The notes below the pieces were generated by a model. It had not been told where the DNA came from, ran no database searches, and saw only the letters and a program-made list of their open reading frames with translations. Below, one piece after another: positions 7,246 to 17,399 of a stretch of DNA of 33,931 nt. This DNA is from Chara braunii (Eukaryota > Streptophyta > Charophyceae > Charales > Characeae). A program made the translations under genes and the position numbers. The stretch is from NCBI GenBank assembly GCA_003427395.1, contig BFEA01000047.1, positions 1,790,520 to 1,824,450 of the forward strand, written 5' to 3'. The first letter of the stretch is position 1; each line of letters starts with the position of its first letter.

Positions 7246-7989
7246 GGCCCAGTAGAAGGAAATGGAACAAAAGAAGAAGGGAAAGAAAGCAATGACAGCA
7301 GCATGGAAGGAGATGAGAGGAAATGGCTGGTCTTGCAGGCGGAAATATTAGAGTCACAGGTGGAAAGGCTAAGCCAGATCAATGATGAGCTTAGTCTGAA
7401 AACAGTGACACTGGAGAGCCTGAATAACCAGACACAGTTCGTCTTCTGGGAAAGAGCAAACCAGGAGAGCAGAACGCTGCTGCCCTCGCGAGCAGTGATC
7501 CTGGTCAAATGGGATGCAGTTACAGCAGAATGGCAGACGTCATCTTATCCCAACTTCGAGCTACTGAAACTGGAAAAAGGACAGAGCAGAGGCAAACTGT
7601 TGTCAAAAGTCGCACCAACAGCAAAGCCACTGGCAATGGGACTGGTAGGAGAACCTCTCAAGGTTCAAGAGTTGGGGGAGAGAGGAGAAGGAAAGGAGGG
7701 AGCCAGCTTGGACACAAGGCCCATAGTGGTCCAGTTTTACTAAGACGCCTTTCTGGGGGAGGACCTGCAATGGAGGCCATGGTGGGAAATAGCCCAATTA
7801 CCATTCACAGCGCTCGGGCCAGAGACAACAATGATCCAGTCTGCAGCAAGCATGGCAACAGCACTGGCTGCAAAAAATTTCAACATGGGGGCCAAGGGCC
7901 TGAAGAGATCCCTGAAGGAACTGGGGGAAGACACTGGAGAATCCTCACTAAGCCAGGCTCCTTTGCAGCTTCCTACCCTCTCATCCTGA
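7246..7989 (+). pseudogene. LINE-A ORF1, C-terminal part
   Basis: One reading frame runs to 7989 with a single internal TAA at 7741-7743. A coiled-coil-like stretch (LQAEILESQVERLSQINDEL) is followed by FWERANQESRTLLPSRAVI and by EDLQWRPWW. LINE-B (20855-21823) has all three blocks in the same order (FWERAKKEASTLLPSRAVI, EDMEWRPWWW). The stop falls where LINE-B reads CLDQETELP. I do not recognise a named domain for this region. The N-terminal gag part and zinc knuckle are missing because the element is 5'-truncated. Confidence 0.75.
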
Positions 7990-8112
7990 ACCAACTGAAC
8001 TAAGGAGAGCCGAATCATCTCCAACCTGTCCTAATGCCCGAGGATACAGAGGCTCTAGAAACTAGAACTGTCAGAGCTCCAAGGGCTAACAACATAGACA
8101 GGGGGGAGTTTC

Positions 8113-8450
8113 AGATCATGGAATGTAAGAGGGTTAGCAACAATCCTATCAACCCCGTCCAAGTGGCACAGCTTCGTGGGCATGACTGACGGTTGGACAA
8201 TCAACACCCAGACATTCGGTGTATTCAAAAAACACACCCGATTACAACAATAGAACATCAGAACATTCTTAATGAAATCATGAGAAGACTCGTACGCATT
8301 GAATTTGCCTCGACAGGGGTTTTATACCGTTTTAACAATAGTACACGAAAAATTGTACGCCACCCAATTCGTACAGGTAGAAGGGTCAGCAAAAGATGAA
8401 CAAGAGGGCAGGTGGACAAGAATCGACTTCTCCTGCAATCAGACTCGTTT
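8113..8450 (+). pseudogene. LINE-A ORF2, endonuclease N-terminal part
   Basis: It begins SWNVRGLATILSTPSKWHSF, matching LINE-B (SCNVRGLATILSNPEKWHC), which includes the catalytic asparagine of APE-type endonucleases. The expected QETHL motif is degraded to a QKTHP-like sequence in another frame. The phrase EGRWTRIDFSC near 8400-8440 matches GGRWNKLEF of LINE-B. At least two stops and a frameshift disrupt it. It is cut at about 8450 by insertion 1 and resumes at about 9291. Confidence 0.7.
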
Positions 8451-9290
8451 TCAAACACACTTTTCATGCATGTAATCAGCAACGCAGCATACTGGCGACA
8501 TGCGCCCACTCAAAACTCAGANATATGGCTTTCAGATACGAGTTCACTCTCAATTGGCTATGGCGACTTCAGCGCCCAAACATCTCACTGTTCACATACA
8601 CTGGATCACCCTGGATATCCCACACGCATCACTCTAACACTCGAACACACACACACACACACACACTCACTACTAACTACAGCTATGGCAGCTGTCGCTG
8701 CATCTACCCTATCGCTATGCTAACTCCCTCTCTCTAGCCCACTGCGTCCTCCGGGCTCCTCTGCAGACCTCCTCGCACAAGTCGCTGTGGCAGCGCTTCC
8801 GCATGGCTCACGCAGGAATGAATGAATGGCTGGGCGCTGCCTCTTGATTTATACTTCAGAAACTCGTTGGTCTGCCCTTTGCCATCGGCCCTTGGTGCTT
8901 ACAGTCCCCCTGTGGTACTCGCTGGACCGGACTGGGACTGACTGGACCTTCCGTTGACTGACTGTGGACTCACCGCTATCCTACCGCTGTTGCACTGCGG
9001 TTTAGTCCACCACTTGCCTCACCACTTGACCACTTGCCCACTTGCCTACCTTCTAGAAGGTCTACAGCTAAGCTTCCAGAACTCACTAAGACTCCTACGC
9101 TATAGACCTACAGATCGAACCCCTGCTGTCTATGNACCTACGACAGGTCTACCAACTGCCTACGAATACACAGGTCACAGGTTCAATCCTCGGGGTCTAC
9201 ACAGATACTGTACATGGGTAGGGTGAGGTCTAGGGGTCGAATCCTGGGTACTGTATCCGCTACTGCTAAAAGGTGAAAACCGTTTCACTC
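8451..9290 (+). mobile_element. Insertion 1 in LINE-A (unclassified repeat)
   Basis: LINE homology stops in the endonuclease and resumes after about 840 bp. The insert holds a (CA)n run (8646-8666), two N bases (8521, 9135) and a stretch near 8826-8860 (GGCTGGGC...GCCTCTTGATTTA) also found near 16350-16382. Near its 3' end two B-box-like strings (GGTTCAATCC at 9179, GGTCGAATCC at 9234) sit about 55 bp apart. No clear terminal repeats or target duplication could be fixed. Confidence 0.55.
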
Positions 9291-9915
9291 CCACAGAGAA
9301 GATGAGATATCGTTAATCAACATATATGCACCAAACGCAAACTCACAGAGAAGAGCATTCCTAGAAATAGTAAAACAAGAATGCCCTAATCACAGACACC
9401 TGGTTCTAGTACGAGATTGGAACGCCACTCTAGAACCAGCTATAGATAAAATCTCACACACTAGGGAGACCCCAGATGAATCGGAGGCCCAAGTAATGTT
9501 AGAATTCTTAACAGAAAAAAAAAAAAAAAACATAAAGGACCCGTATAGTATGCTAAATCCGACAAAGAAAGACTACACATGCATTCAGAAATCATCCCAA
9601 GGCAGAACCTCTCCATAATAGATTACTTCCTAACCTCAGACACGCTAGAAGGTGCAAAAGACTACACATGCATTCAGAAATCATCCCAAAGCAGAACCTC
9701 TCCATAATAGATTACTTCCTAACCTCAGACACGCTAGAAGGTGCAGTACAGAGCACAGGAATCTTCAAGATACCTTATTATGGAGGATTTGACAACAACC
9801 ACATAGGGATAGATTTGACTTTCTCACTGAACAACATACCAGGAAAGAGCTTTTTCAAGCTCGACATACCAAGAAAGGGGTTAAACAAGTATCGGAAGCT
9901 CACAGACTAGAGGCA
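9291..9915 (+). pseudogene. LINE-A ORF2, endonuclease C-terminal part
   Basis: Homology resumes with ISLINIYAPN, then LVLVRDWNATLEP (GDWN-type motif with G changed to R), IDYFLTSDTLEGA and a GFDNNHIGI segment where LINE-B has GFDHNPI, so the catalytic DH is changed to DN. A 16-A run (9521-9536) and an 89-bp tandem duplication break the frame. RDWN is also found in LINE-C, whereas LINE-B keeps GDWN. Confidence 0.75.
9571..9748. repeat. 89-bp tandem duplication inside LINE-A
   Basis: The segment starting GACTACACATGCATTCAGAA at 9571 repeats from 9660 with one substitution visible early in the unit. It covers the SRIDYF-type endonuclease motif, which is therefore present twice. Confidence 0.9.
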
Positions 9916-10470
9916 AACAACATAGGCTCACTAAATAGTAAACACCATACCAAAAGTGATTCAAGAAGTCAGTAGATGGTTAAGCAAAGCATCAAGACGG
10001 GAGGCTATAACGAGAAGAGCAAGACANTAAATAGTAAACACCATACCAAAAGTGATTCAAGAAGTCAGTAGATGGTTAAGCAAAGCATCAAGACGGGAGG
10101 CTATAACGAGAAGAGCAAGACAGGAAATGCTTGAAGCAATAGTCGAGACAGCAAAATTTAACTTAATAGACAACCCAGGCTTGCCTATGTATGAAGAACT
10201 ACTAGAACAGGCAAGAGAGGAGCTCAGGAAACGGTCGGCTTGGAACAGATAGGGACTAGCCATAAGAGCAAGGGTGAAGGACTGGGAAAGCAACGAAACC
10301 ATGTCTAACTTTCTTTTTCCAACGAATCAAAGCAAACTGTAGGAACAGCAGAATCCTGGGACCTAAAAACAATCAGGGCACAGTGATGTCCACTCAAGAG
10401 GGTATCCTCAAAGTGGCCACAAACTCTTATCGCACTCTGTACACTTCAAGGGCAGCTGATTCATACCCAG
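9916..10470 (+). pseudogene. LINE-A ORF2, endonuclease-RT linker
   Basis: It matches the helical linker of LINE-B ORF2: ARQEMLEAIVETAKFNL against ARQETLEAMEEITKFNL, then ESNETM, and ends in LYTSRAAD (LINE-C LYASREAD). A TAG at 10250-10252 lies where LINE-B has glutamine, a CAG-to-TAG change. The part 9932-10123 is doubled around an N. Homology stops near 10470 at insertion 2 and resumes at about 11626 (AREKFLKH). Confidence 0.7.
9932..10123. repeat. 96-bp duplication centred on an N
   Basis: TAAATAGTAAACACCATACC begins at 9932 and again at 10028; the two copies look identical and an N (10027) sits at the junction. An exact copy meeting at an unresolved base suggests unmerged contig ends rather than a biological repeat. 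Confidence 0.85.
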
Positions 10471-11046
10471 TTGGGCAATGTATGTACAGCCAAGGATCCG
10501 CAATGTGATGAAGAGGACTGAATGGACACTGCAATGTTAGTGAAACATCAACTGGCAATGTACACCCTGATACATACAAATTGGCACAAAATAGTGCAGT
10601 GGAAGACTTGCACATAAGTCCTGACCTGACCGGGAGTGACACGACATCCCATCATACATCACACATGGGAGAGGAGGAGCAGGGAGCACACACGAGGAAG
10701 AAAGGTCCCTCCTTGTACACGCACATGAGGAGATACCACAGATGAGAGATGGGGGAAGAGGAGAGATGAAGATGGAGGCGAGGGAGAAGACCCAGATCGC
10801 AATAGCGAAGTCCAAAAATAGTCCCTTGCCGATGTCCAATCAATGTAACCTCTGCCAATATCCTCTGACTGTAACCTCTCTCACTCTCGTTCCTGAAGAA
10901 GAAGAAGAAGAAGATGGAGGAGGAGGAGGAGGAAGGAGGAAGAAGGAGGAGAGATGGAGGGCAAGAAGGGAGAAGAAGATGTCGCCCTCCTCGCTGCCTC
11001 ACCTGCAGGTAACGGCCGCCGTACTGACTGCCGTGGTTGTCCTGTG

Positions 11047-11115
11047 CAGGTACCGCGTGGAGATCCCAGCTATGGCGCCAGGTAAGTTCGCCACTACAGG
11101 TATGGCCTCCGCCTC
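11047..11115 (+). repeat. Dispersed GC-rich repeat R1, copy 2
   Basis: Plus-strand match to the reverse complement of 66-133. The order CAGGTACC, GTGGAG, CTATGGCGCC, AGGTAAGT, ACAGGTATGGCCTCCGCC is kept. A string ending CAGCAGCGTGTCGC further right (11165-11179) recurs near 16313-16327, so the repeat unit probably extends past 11115. Confidence 0.7.
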
Positions 11116-11377
11116 TCACTCCCACCTAGGTCTCTCGTTCCAGCCTTGCAGCGCAGCCTCCATTCAGCAGCGTGTCGCTCAAGAAGTTAGCTAACGAACT
11201 GTCCGTTGCCCAGCCGCTGCCCAGCTATCTGTAGCGCTGGGCGAGGCTGGGCCTGCCTGGTGCTGGCCTCAAAATGGCCCAGCCGGTCTGGGTCCCTACC
11301 GGGTGTCCAGACTGTGCTGCTGATGCAGCAAGGCGCAAAAACGCGCCTGGCCTCTTTAGGCCCTGCCTCTGGTGTAC

Positions 11378-11404
11378 AGTCCCAAGGTCGTACCTTGGGG
11401 ACTG
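11378..11404. repeat. 12-bp hairpin, 3-base loop
   Basis: CAGTCCCAAGGT (from 11377) pairs with ACCTTGGG-G-ACTG across the loop CGT, with one bulged G. Strong stem inside insertion 2. Confidence 0.8.
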
Positions 11405-11561
11405 CAAGTCCGAAACGACGTCTGCACAGACCAAAATAGGACAGCAGGTAAGTAAATAAATAAATGCCGCCTATATTTGGAATCTGCGGCCTGGGGGCCG
11501 CTGTGGGCCTCCTGGGCACATGTCTGATGGGCATGTGGCCTGGGGGCCCCTCAGCAACCGC

Positions 11562-11583
11562 CGGGCCCCTCAAATGGGGCCCG
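11562..11583. repeat. 8-bp GC hairpin
   Basis: CGGGCCCC (11562-11569) pairs perfectly with GGGGCCCG (11576-11583) across a 6-base loop. Confidence 0.8.
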
Positions 11584-11625
11584 TGTGCAGGCTCAGCATG
11601 TAACAGCAGCAGAACAGAATCAAAC

Positions 11626-12110
11626 AGAAGTAAACCGAGCAAGAGAAAAGTTCCTGAAGCATTCGGACGTGAGTATAAAACCATAAGCAGCTAAGTATCT
11701 AGACAAAGACTTCTCGAAGCAAGAACTATAAGAGGCTTTGAGAAGCATGCAACCCAATTAAGTACTGGGCAAAGATGGACTGACCAAGGAGTTTTGGGTA
11801 GAAAATTGGCGCGTAACAGGAGAGGACCTCTTCAAATTCTCCCAGGAAGCTTTCCAAAGAGGGTCTTTAGGAGAAGAACTCAGCACAGGGGTAGTCACCT
11901 TCCTATACAAGAAAGGGAAAAGACAGGACATCCGAAACTACAGACCAATCCCTTTGCTATCAGTAGCCTACAAAATTCTAGCGAAACAATTAGCTAACCG
12001 TATAAAGAATGTCACAGACAAGTGTTTCCACTTAGATCAAACCGGTTTTATTCCAGGTAGATACGAAGCAACCAAGCTAATTAGAGATAAAAAGATGCGG
12101 GCAGCCATAC
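11626..12110 (+). pseudogene. LINE-A ORF2, RT finger region
   Basis: It reads AREKFLKH, LGKDGLTKEFW, TGVVTFLYKKGKRQDIRNYR, then P-I-P-LLS and FHLDQTGFIPGR, the first RT blocks of L1-type LINEs, collinear with LINE-B 23250-23680. Stops occur near 11690 and 11758 (LINE-B reads NKTPG where this copy reads N-stop-VLG). Homology stops at about 12110 just before motif A, where insertion 3 lies. Confidence 0.8.
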
Positions 12111-13140
12111 TGTGAGGATTAAGCCCTCAAGTCGGGACCTTGCCATGATGTACATGTTCTGGGCTAAGGCCCCCAGCAAAGCCTAGTGCCCGCCCTAAGT
12201 GAAGGCGGGCCTGCAAATCAACAAGAGCCTCTATGTCAACATTTCACGAAGTGGGGGTCTATACAGTTGCAGCACGCCAGTTGGTTGGAGTGCACCGAGT
12301 CTCGGGTTTCAGCAAATGCTGAAAAGCCCAGGGCCTCTGAGTTGGTTAGGCCCTGGGCATCTGAACGTGAGGCCGACAATGCATGCTGGGAAGAAAGGCC
12401 TAAAATGCCAAAGGGGAAATCGGCCCACTGTCTGAATCTGGCCGCAGGCCTTGATGAAGGAGGCGCAACTGCCTTGCCCCGGGGCCCAACTGTATCGNGT
12501 TGGCTTCAGCCTCTGGGCCCCGGTCACAGGCTGAAGGGAGGCCGCCCACACGCTGCACTGGGATATAGGCAAGCAGGGCAAGGCAGATAGGGGCTTGGCC
12601 AATGCTGGCATATGCGGGCACGCTGCGCAGATGCAGGTGTGCTGCGCTAAGAAGAGGCAGGGCAGCGCTAGACGGTAGGGCGCTGCCTGCTTGCAGGGCA
12701 CTGGCGGCCATAGCCGGGCCGCAAGAGGGTGCAGGGGAGGTGAGGTCGAAGGTGGTACTTCGGGGGTGAAGGGCGCTGTGTGGGTAACAAGGGAGAGTGT
12801 GGGGAAGATGACACGTACATGGTGATGGTGGAGGTCTGCATTGGTGTTGACATCATCACTCGCTGGTAGTCAAGTTGTCTGGTTGCTGTTCATTGCTGTA
12901 GTTGTAGGATAGGCTGTAGAGTAGATAGTGNGCCTGGCGCCATTCACAAGAGAGAGCTACATTTGGGTTATGCTGTTGGTGTTGCCCTGGTGGGCATGGA
13001 CATTGACTCACGATTCTTCTGTATCATTCTCAATGGGATGGTTACTCGGTTCCATGTGCTATCTGCTTTGGCTTTGAATACTTGGACTTCAGTGTGATTT
13101 TGCATTCTGGATTTCTGTGTTTCGTCCATACTCATGTTCC
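12111..13140 (+). mobile_element. Insertion 3 in LINE-A, GC-rich and hairpin-dense
   Basis: The insert splits the RT just before motif A. The residues AIL are present on both sides (GCCATACTG before 12112, GCAATACTC near 13147), so a diverged 8-bp target duplication (GCNATACT) is plausible. The left half is GC-rich with hairpins at 12188-12210 and 12326-12358; the right half is T-rich. N bases occur at 12498 and 12931. No transposase or tRNA head was recognised. Confidence 0.6.
12326..12358. repeat. 11-bp perfect hairpin
   Basis: GCCCAGGGCCT pairs with AGGCCCTGGGC across an 11-base loop. A smaller stem (CAGCA/TGCTG, 12310-12321) sits just upstream, and GCCCGCC/GGCGGGC at about 12188-12210 gives another. 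Confidence 0.85.
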
Positions 13141-13905
13141 TTGCAATACTCTTTTTCGACTTTGAAAAAGCCTATGACCAAGTAAACTGGGCCTTCCTAC
13201 AGCTTAGCATGGATCAGATGGGAATAGGCCCACACTCTATAAGATGGGTAAAACTATTATACGAAGATGCAAGAGGCTTGGTACAAGTTAATGGCCACCT
13301 ATCCAACACCTACAAAATGACTAGGTCGGTAATGCAAGGTGATCAGAGCCACAGACTCGTCCTTCCAGACATTGACAAGAACAATGCAAGCTTTCCAGCT
13401 GGCCTTGGAAATGAAAATCAACTGGGGAAAAACAGTTGGACGGTGGTTGTCTACCAGCCCCACCCCCCAGAGTCGATTCACACACAAGGACTACAATGGA
13501 TCGACCCTCAAGAACCCATGAGATTCCTAGGAATCTCGGTCTCAGCAGGAGTTAGCGATAGCGTAGGCCTGGACATTTTGGCCAAAATCATAAGCAAACT
13601 ATCGGGATGGAAGAACGTATATACCCTCTCTCATTGGAAGATCCCTAGTTCTAAACACTTCCATTTTCTCAATGGCATGGTACACCGCATCTATATGGGA
13701 ACCCCCCCCACACTTCATCCCAGCATTGAAGAAAAAAGTGGAGGCATACCTCTGGACAGGTGATGCAGCCAAAGATAGGTTCATTTCGAAGGTAGCTTGG
13801 AAATACATAACTAGACCGGCGAAAAAGGGAGGGCTGGGCTTGATGAACCCAGTACACGAGTACAAAGCACTACAAACAAAATGAATAATCAGAATAATTC
13901 TACAC
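13141..13905 (+). pseudogene. LINE-A ORF2, RT palm region lacking the catalytic xxDD block
   Basis: Motif A is intact (ILFFDFEKAYDQVNWAFL), followed by ARGLVQVNGHLSNTYKMTRS and MQGD. In LINE-B the next residues are the motif B continuation and then FVDD (motif C). Here MQGD is joined near 13342 directly to IRATDSSFQTLTRTMQAFQL, which in LINE-B lies after FVDD. About 51 codons including both catalytic aspartates of motif C are deleted. Downstream thumb-like sequence (MRFLGISVSAG, KKKVEAYLWTG, FISKVAWKYI) is kept but in two frames. A TGA at 13882-13884 replaces a conserved tryptophan codon. Confidence 0.85.
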
Positions 13906-15418
13906 AAGGAGTTACCATGGCACGACATGGCATTGTACCAGATCCGAAACTTAATCTCATTCAAATCAGACCCACAAATAGAAGGGTACCATTGGCTGAT
14001 GAACACAGCATGGACCCCTAGGACAGAAGGTAGAAGAGAAAGTAACGACCGGCAGAGCACAAAAGACCCTCCGAGCAAGCACTGGAAAACACTGATAACC
14101 CACTGAAGAGAGGCACTCCCAGAGAAAAGTTAGAAAACCAAAAACGAAAGAAGAAGTTAAGAGGCGACCACTCTTCGGCAATCCCCTACTCCTGGATGGG
14201 AGTGGCAAACCATGGTCGCTATCAAGCAAAGGGAGAAGATGGAGAAAATGGGTCGAGAAGGGAATATGGAAAATAGAACACATTTGGAAGGAAGAAGAAA
14301 AATGCTGGAGAACGACCTCATAAATGAGACAACAATTAAAAGGATGTCACAACCTGGAAATTTTGAAAGCTATATTAAAAGGAGGTATTAATTAGGAGAA
14401 AGGAGATTGGGCAACAGACAGGTGTCAGGCAACACCCTCGGTAGCACTCAAATTCATCAAACAAATGGATAATAAGAGGAACAAAGCAGAGTTCGAGGTA
14501 CATGAGCTATTGAACAACCACAAATCAATAACAGAAGTCAAGGAAGAGAGCATATCAACCCTGGAACTCGATTTAGAAAATACGAGGAAGGTCAGAACAT
14601 GGGAACATAAAGATAGAAGCAAACCTCTAGGAGCAGGAAACACCCCCAAAAGGGTGTTAGTATTCAGACCAGACAAGGATGTTAGCGAACTGGAAGTAGA
14701 CCCAATAGAGTGGGGTTGGTATGTTAAACAAGCAAGGGGCAGAACCAGGAAGCTAATCGGATTACAGGACTATACAGTTAAAACAGGGTATAGGATACGC
14801 AACAAGGCAGAAGACCCGCGCACAACCATCTCAAAAAGATGGATCAAGCACTCAGGAGAAGACCATGGATGGCCAACACAAATTCCTTGGGACTACTACA
14901 GCAGCATCAAGCCCACCAGATTCAGAAGCTTACAATGGTTGATATTATATTGGGTGGTTCCTGTTAACGAGTCGCAAGACAAGCGAAGGAAGCCTGAGCA
15001 CAGAACATAACAATCTGCTCTCTGCAAAATGTGCAATGATAATAAAGTTGAATCACTTATTCACTGCCTGATAGAATGTCCTCATCCAGATACTTTATGG
15101 AAAGCTGTCAAGACAGCCTGGTTCAACATCTCCCCAAACCAGTTCCCCCTACAAGCAGACTACCTCCTATCGGGGAGAGAGAGTAATGAAAACCTAGAAG
15201 AAGAGGAAAGAACCATAGCAGACCTTTTGAGAAGAGCAGCACTATGGATCACATGGAGATCAAGATGCAGGGGGACGCTGGGCAACCAGAAGACAACGAA
15301 TAAGGAAGAATGGAAGGAGACAAATATAATTTGCATAGACAGAAATAAGGGCACAATGGAAAATGGAAATAAAGAAACAGGAAGGCTAGCAGACCCCAGG
15401 AAAAGAAAGGCTAGTTAG
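13906..15418 (+). pseudogene. LINE-A ORF2, C-terminal region with zf-RVT-type motif
   Basis: Collinear with LINE-B 24650-25917. Recognisable parts are HKELPWHDMALYQIRNL, IEGYHWLMN, then an open frame 14465-15010 with VLVFRPDKDVSELEVDPIEW and YTVKTGYRI. The frame 15023-15418 begins with CKMC and HCLIEC (15023-15079), a CCHC-like pattern typical of the zf-RVT segment of plant LINEs. A TGA at 14104-14106 replaces a conserved tryptophan (LINE-B THWRG). The frame changes several times. Confidence 0.75.
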
Positions 15419-15588
15419 AGAACTTTTGATGAAAAATAGGTACTAAAAACGAAATTAGCTAAAATTAGAAAGGGGTACCTAAATTTGGATAGACTTACAC
15501 AAACAAGGTTTGGAATGGTAATGTTTTTCAGGAGGACATCATGAGGGACACACAGATTATGTTCTTACAGCTTTAAAAAAAAAAAAAC
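15419..15588 (+). other. LINE-A 3' UTR and poly-A tail
   Basis: AT-rich sequence after the last LINE frame, ending in GCTTT and 13 A. The tail fixes the 3' end of LINE-A. I did not find the base string that follows (CATTAGGACTG) near 7.0-7.3 kb, so no duplication is called. Confidence 0.65.
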
Positions 15589-15889
15589 ATTAGGACTGTT
15601 ACGATCCTGGCCAATTTCGAAGCATACATTCATCTGAAAGTACAATGCCATCCAATTGCAAAAAGAAATGAATGAACTTGAGAGGAAAGAGAGGGAAAGA
15701 AGAAGAAGAAGAAGTGAGAAAGAAGAAGATGATGATGTACTCCAGCATAGACCAATGTCAAGGCTCTTCTTCTTCGCCAACCAATCCCTTCCTCCTTATC
15801 TCCTCCCTCTTATTCAAACAAGAAATAACAATAATAATGTTGAATGACTGAACCAGAATCAATGTCCGAATCCCACTTCTACTGCAGGC
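15589..15889. other. Unassigned spacer
   Basis: Contains a short GAA-rich stretch (15698-15730) and an AAT run near 15827-15840. Nothing else is recognised. Confidence 0.4.
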
Positions 15890-16340
15890 ACAACATGAGG
15901 TCCACCATAGCCATGGCAACCCTTCCTCTTCCTCTACATACAGGCCGAGGCTATGGTGGATTACTGAGGCTTCAGCCTCCTGTCCAAAGGACAACTCAAA
16001 GCAGCTATGCCGCTGCCCTACTTCAAGGTCATCACCATGCAGCTATGCCGCTGCCCACTCCGCCACCATGCCTGACTCTGTTCCGAGCTTCCTTGATGCG
16101 GCACTACCCCCACTGGGGCCTTCCTGATGCAGCGCCTAGCAAGGAGATGAAGATGGTGTCTACCATAGCCAGTAAGTACCTCGCCACTCTCCCCCTTGTC
16201 CCCTTCTCCCTCCTCCTCCTACCGGTAGAGCTCCACCATAGCCAAGGTGGAAGCTCCCGGCTTCTTCCTCCCAGCAGCGCTGTAGTACCCAGCGCTACTC
16301 CAGCCAGCGCTCCAGCAGCGTGTCGCCAAACTTGCACACT
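15890..16340 (+). repeat. R1-related repeat region, copy 3
   Basis: It shares pieces with R1: ACCATAGCC repeated, TACCATAGCCAGTAAGTACC (a donor-like string missing one G), and CAGCAGCGTGTCGC near 16313, also at 11165. GCAGCTATGCCGCTGCCC occurs twice, 38 bp apart (16001 and 16039). Similarity to copies 1 and 2 is patchy, so the relationship is less certain. Confidence 0.45.
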
Positions 16341-17218
16341 GAAGAATGAGGCTGGGCTCTCCGCCCTGCCTCTTGATATAGCGGCCTACTTGCCTCCTGG
16401 GCGGTGACTTCCAGGCCGCTCGGCCTCTCCAAGCAACCGGTACTTCCTCCGTTTCGGAGGGAAACATCACTGCAGGCCCTGATATTACCCGTACAGGCTC
16501 TAGACTCAGACTGGTTGGACTGGTACCGGCCTAGACCTACCCTACCGCTACTGGACTCTAAAAATGCCAACTTTGTCTTTTTCTGCTCGGCCTCCAGTAC
16601 CCCCCCACGCCAACTGCAGTGGGGTGCAGTATCGGCCTACTGGCCCACTTGAGTGTTTTTCCGCTACCACAAGGGCCGCGGGGTCACTAGCTTCGCCACT
16701 TGAGTGTTTTTCCCTGCTACAACCCTCAATGCCACGGCCACAGGTAAGTACCGGCCCTACGGGCCTGCCAAACAAGCAAGTACCCTTGCGGGTCACACAC
16801 ACACACTCATACCGACAAGCACTCAGACAGGCACGCAGGTCACAAGCACGCACACACAGACAGATTTAGACAACACAGCAGAATGCGGAAATCTCGGCAA
16901 GGCATCCATTCCATCGGCAGAACTTCAGAAATCAGCAGTGTTCTCAGTCTGTGTTTTCACGGGTCATTACAGGACTAAAGACCAGTGGAAGACAAACCTA
17001 GCTCTACCAGCAATACACACAGATCTGACAGCCTTATAGCTGAGAGGAAGAACTAGGGAAAGCTCAGATAGTACGACAGACAGATACCACATTACAGAGT
17101 TCACAACTTCGAGAGGCCTTACAAGCCCAGGATTACGTCAAATAGGCTAACTTAGGTAGGGGTGAATGATGGTACATCCTTCCCATGGGAAGTAATCAAT
17201 GCCATCTATCGGGCCTTC
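16341..17218. other. Repeat-derived sequence, no gene
   Basis: GGCTGGGC...GCCTCTTGATATA near 16350 also occurs in insertion 1 (8826-8860). A 51-bp direct repeat (CCACTTGAGTGTTTTTCC at 16645 and 16696) and another perfect CAGGTAAGTA (16741-16750) are present. A short CA-rich stretch lies near 16796-16860. I see no gene. Confidence 0.45.
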
Positions 17219-17353
17219 CTACCATAAAGGGGAGGAGCGTGTGTGAGTACCTTTTGTAATCATTTCTGACTTGCCGGTGGAATAGGATCCGGACTGATGC
17301 TCCCCAGAATGGAAAAGGAGCCCGAACCGTAAGGTTCTGTTTAAAAAAAAAAG

Positions 17354-17389
<36 letters not shown>

Positions 17390-17395
17390 GGGATA
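17219..17395 (+). mobile_element. Retroelement 3' end sharing the element X tail
   Basis: CCGGACTGATGCTCCCCAGA near 17291-17310, then about 30 bp, then an A-rich tail with G (17341-17390). The same block and tail order ends element X (4848-4926). The 5' limit is not known and no duplication was found. LINE-B begins directly after. Confidence 0.5.
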
Positions 17396-17399
17396 CCTA

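Larger units (their letters stand above)
10471..11625 (+). mobile_element. Insertion 2 in LINE-A, carrying repeat R1
   Basis: About 1.15 kb without LINE homology between the linker and the RT fingers. It includes a GAA/GGA run (10896-10975), the R1 repeat copy at 11047-11115, a GC-rich part with strong hairpins (11378-11404, 11562-11583) and a short AAT-rich run (11453-11464). A second CAGGTAAGTA lies at 11445-11454. No terminal repeat or duplication was established. Confidence 0.55.
7246..15588 (+). mobile_element. LINE-A: 5'-truncated L1-like retrotransposon split by three insertions
   Basis: The element contains, in order, the ORF1 C-terminus, APE-type endonuclease, RT and zf-RVT motif, all collinear with LINE-B (19404-26273). 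It ends with a 13-A tail (about 15576-15588). It lacks the 5' region and the N-terminal two thirds of ORF1, as expected for incomplete reverse transcription. Three blocks with no LINE homology interrupt it (about 8451-9290, 10471-11625, 12111-13140). It has many stops and frameshifts and an internal deletion of the RT catalytic block, so it is dead. No target-site duplication was identified. Confidence 0.85.

Noticed and set aside
11079-11110. 22-23-base mini-introns in repeat R1
   Set aside because: GT...AG borders are present in both copies, but the length is below known spliceosomal introns in plants; reported only as donor-like sequence.
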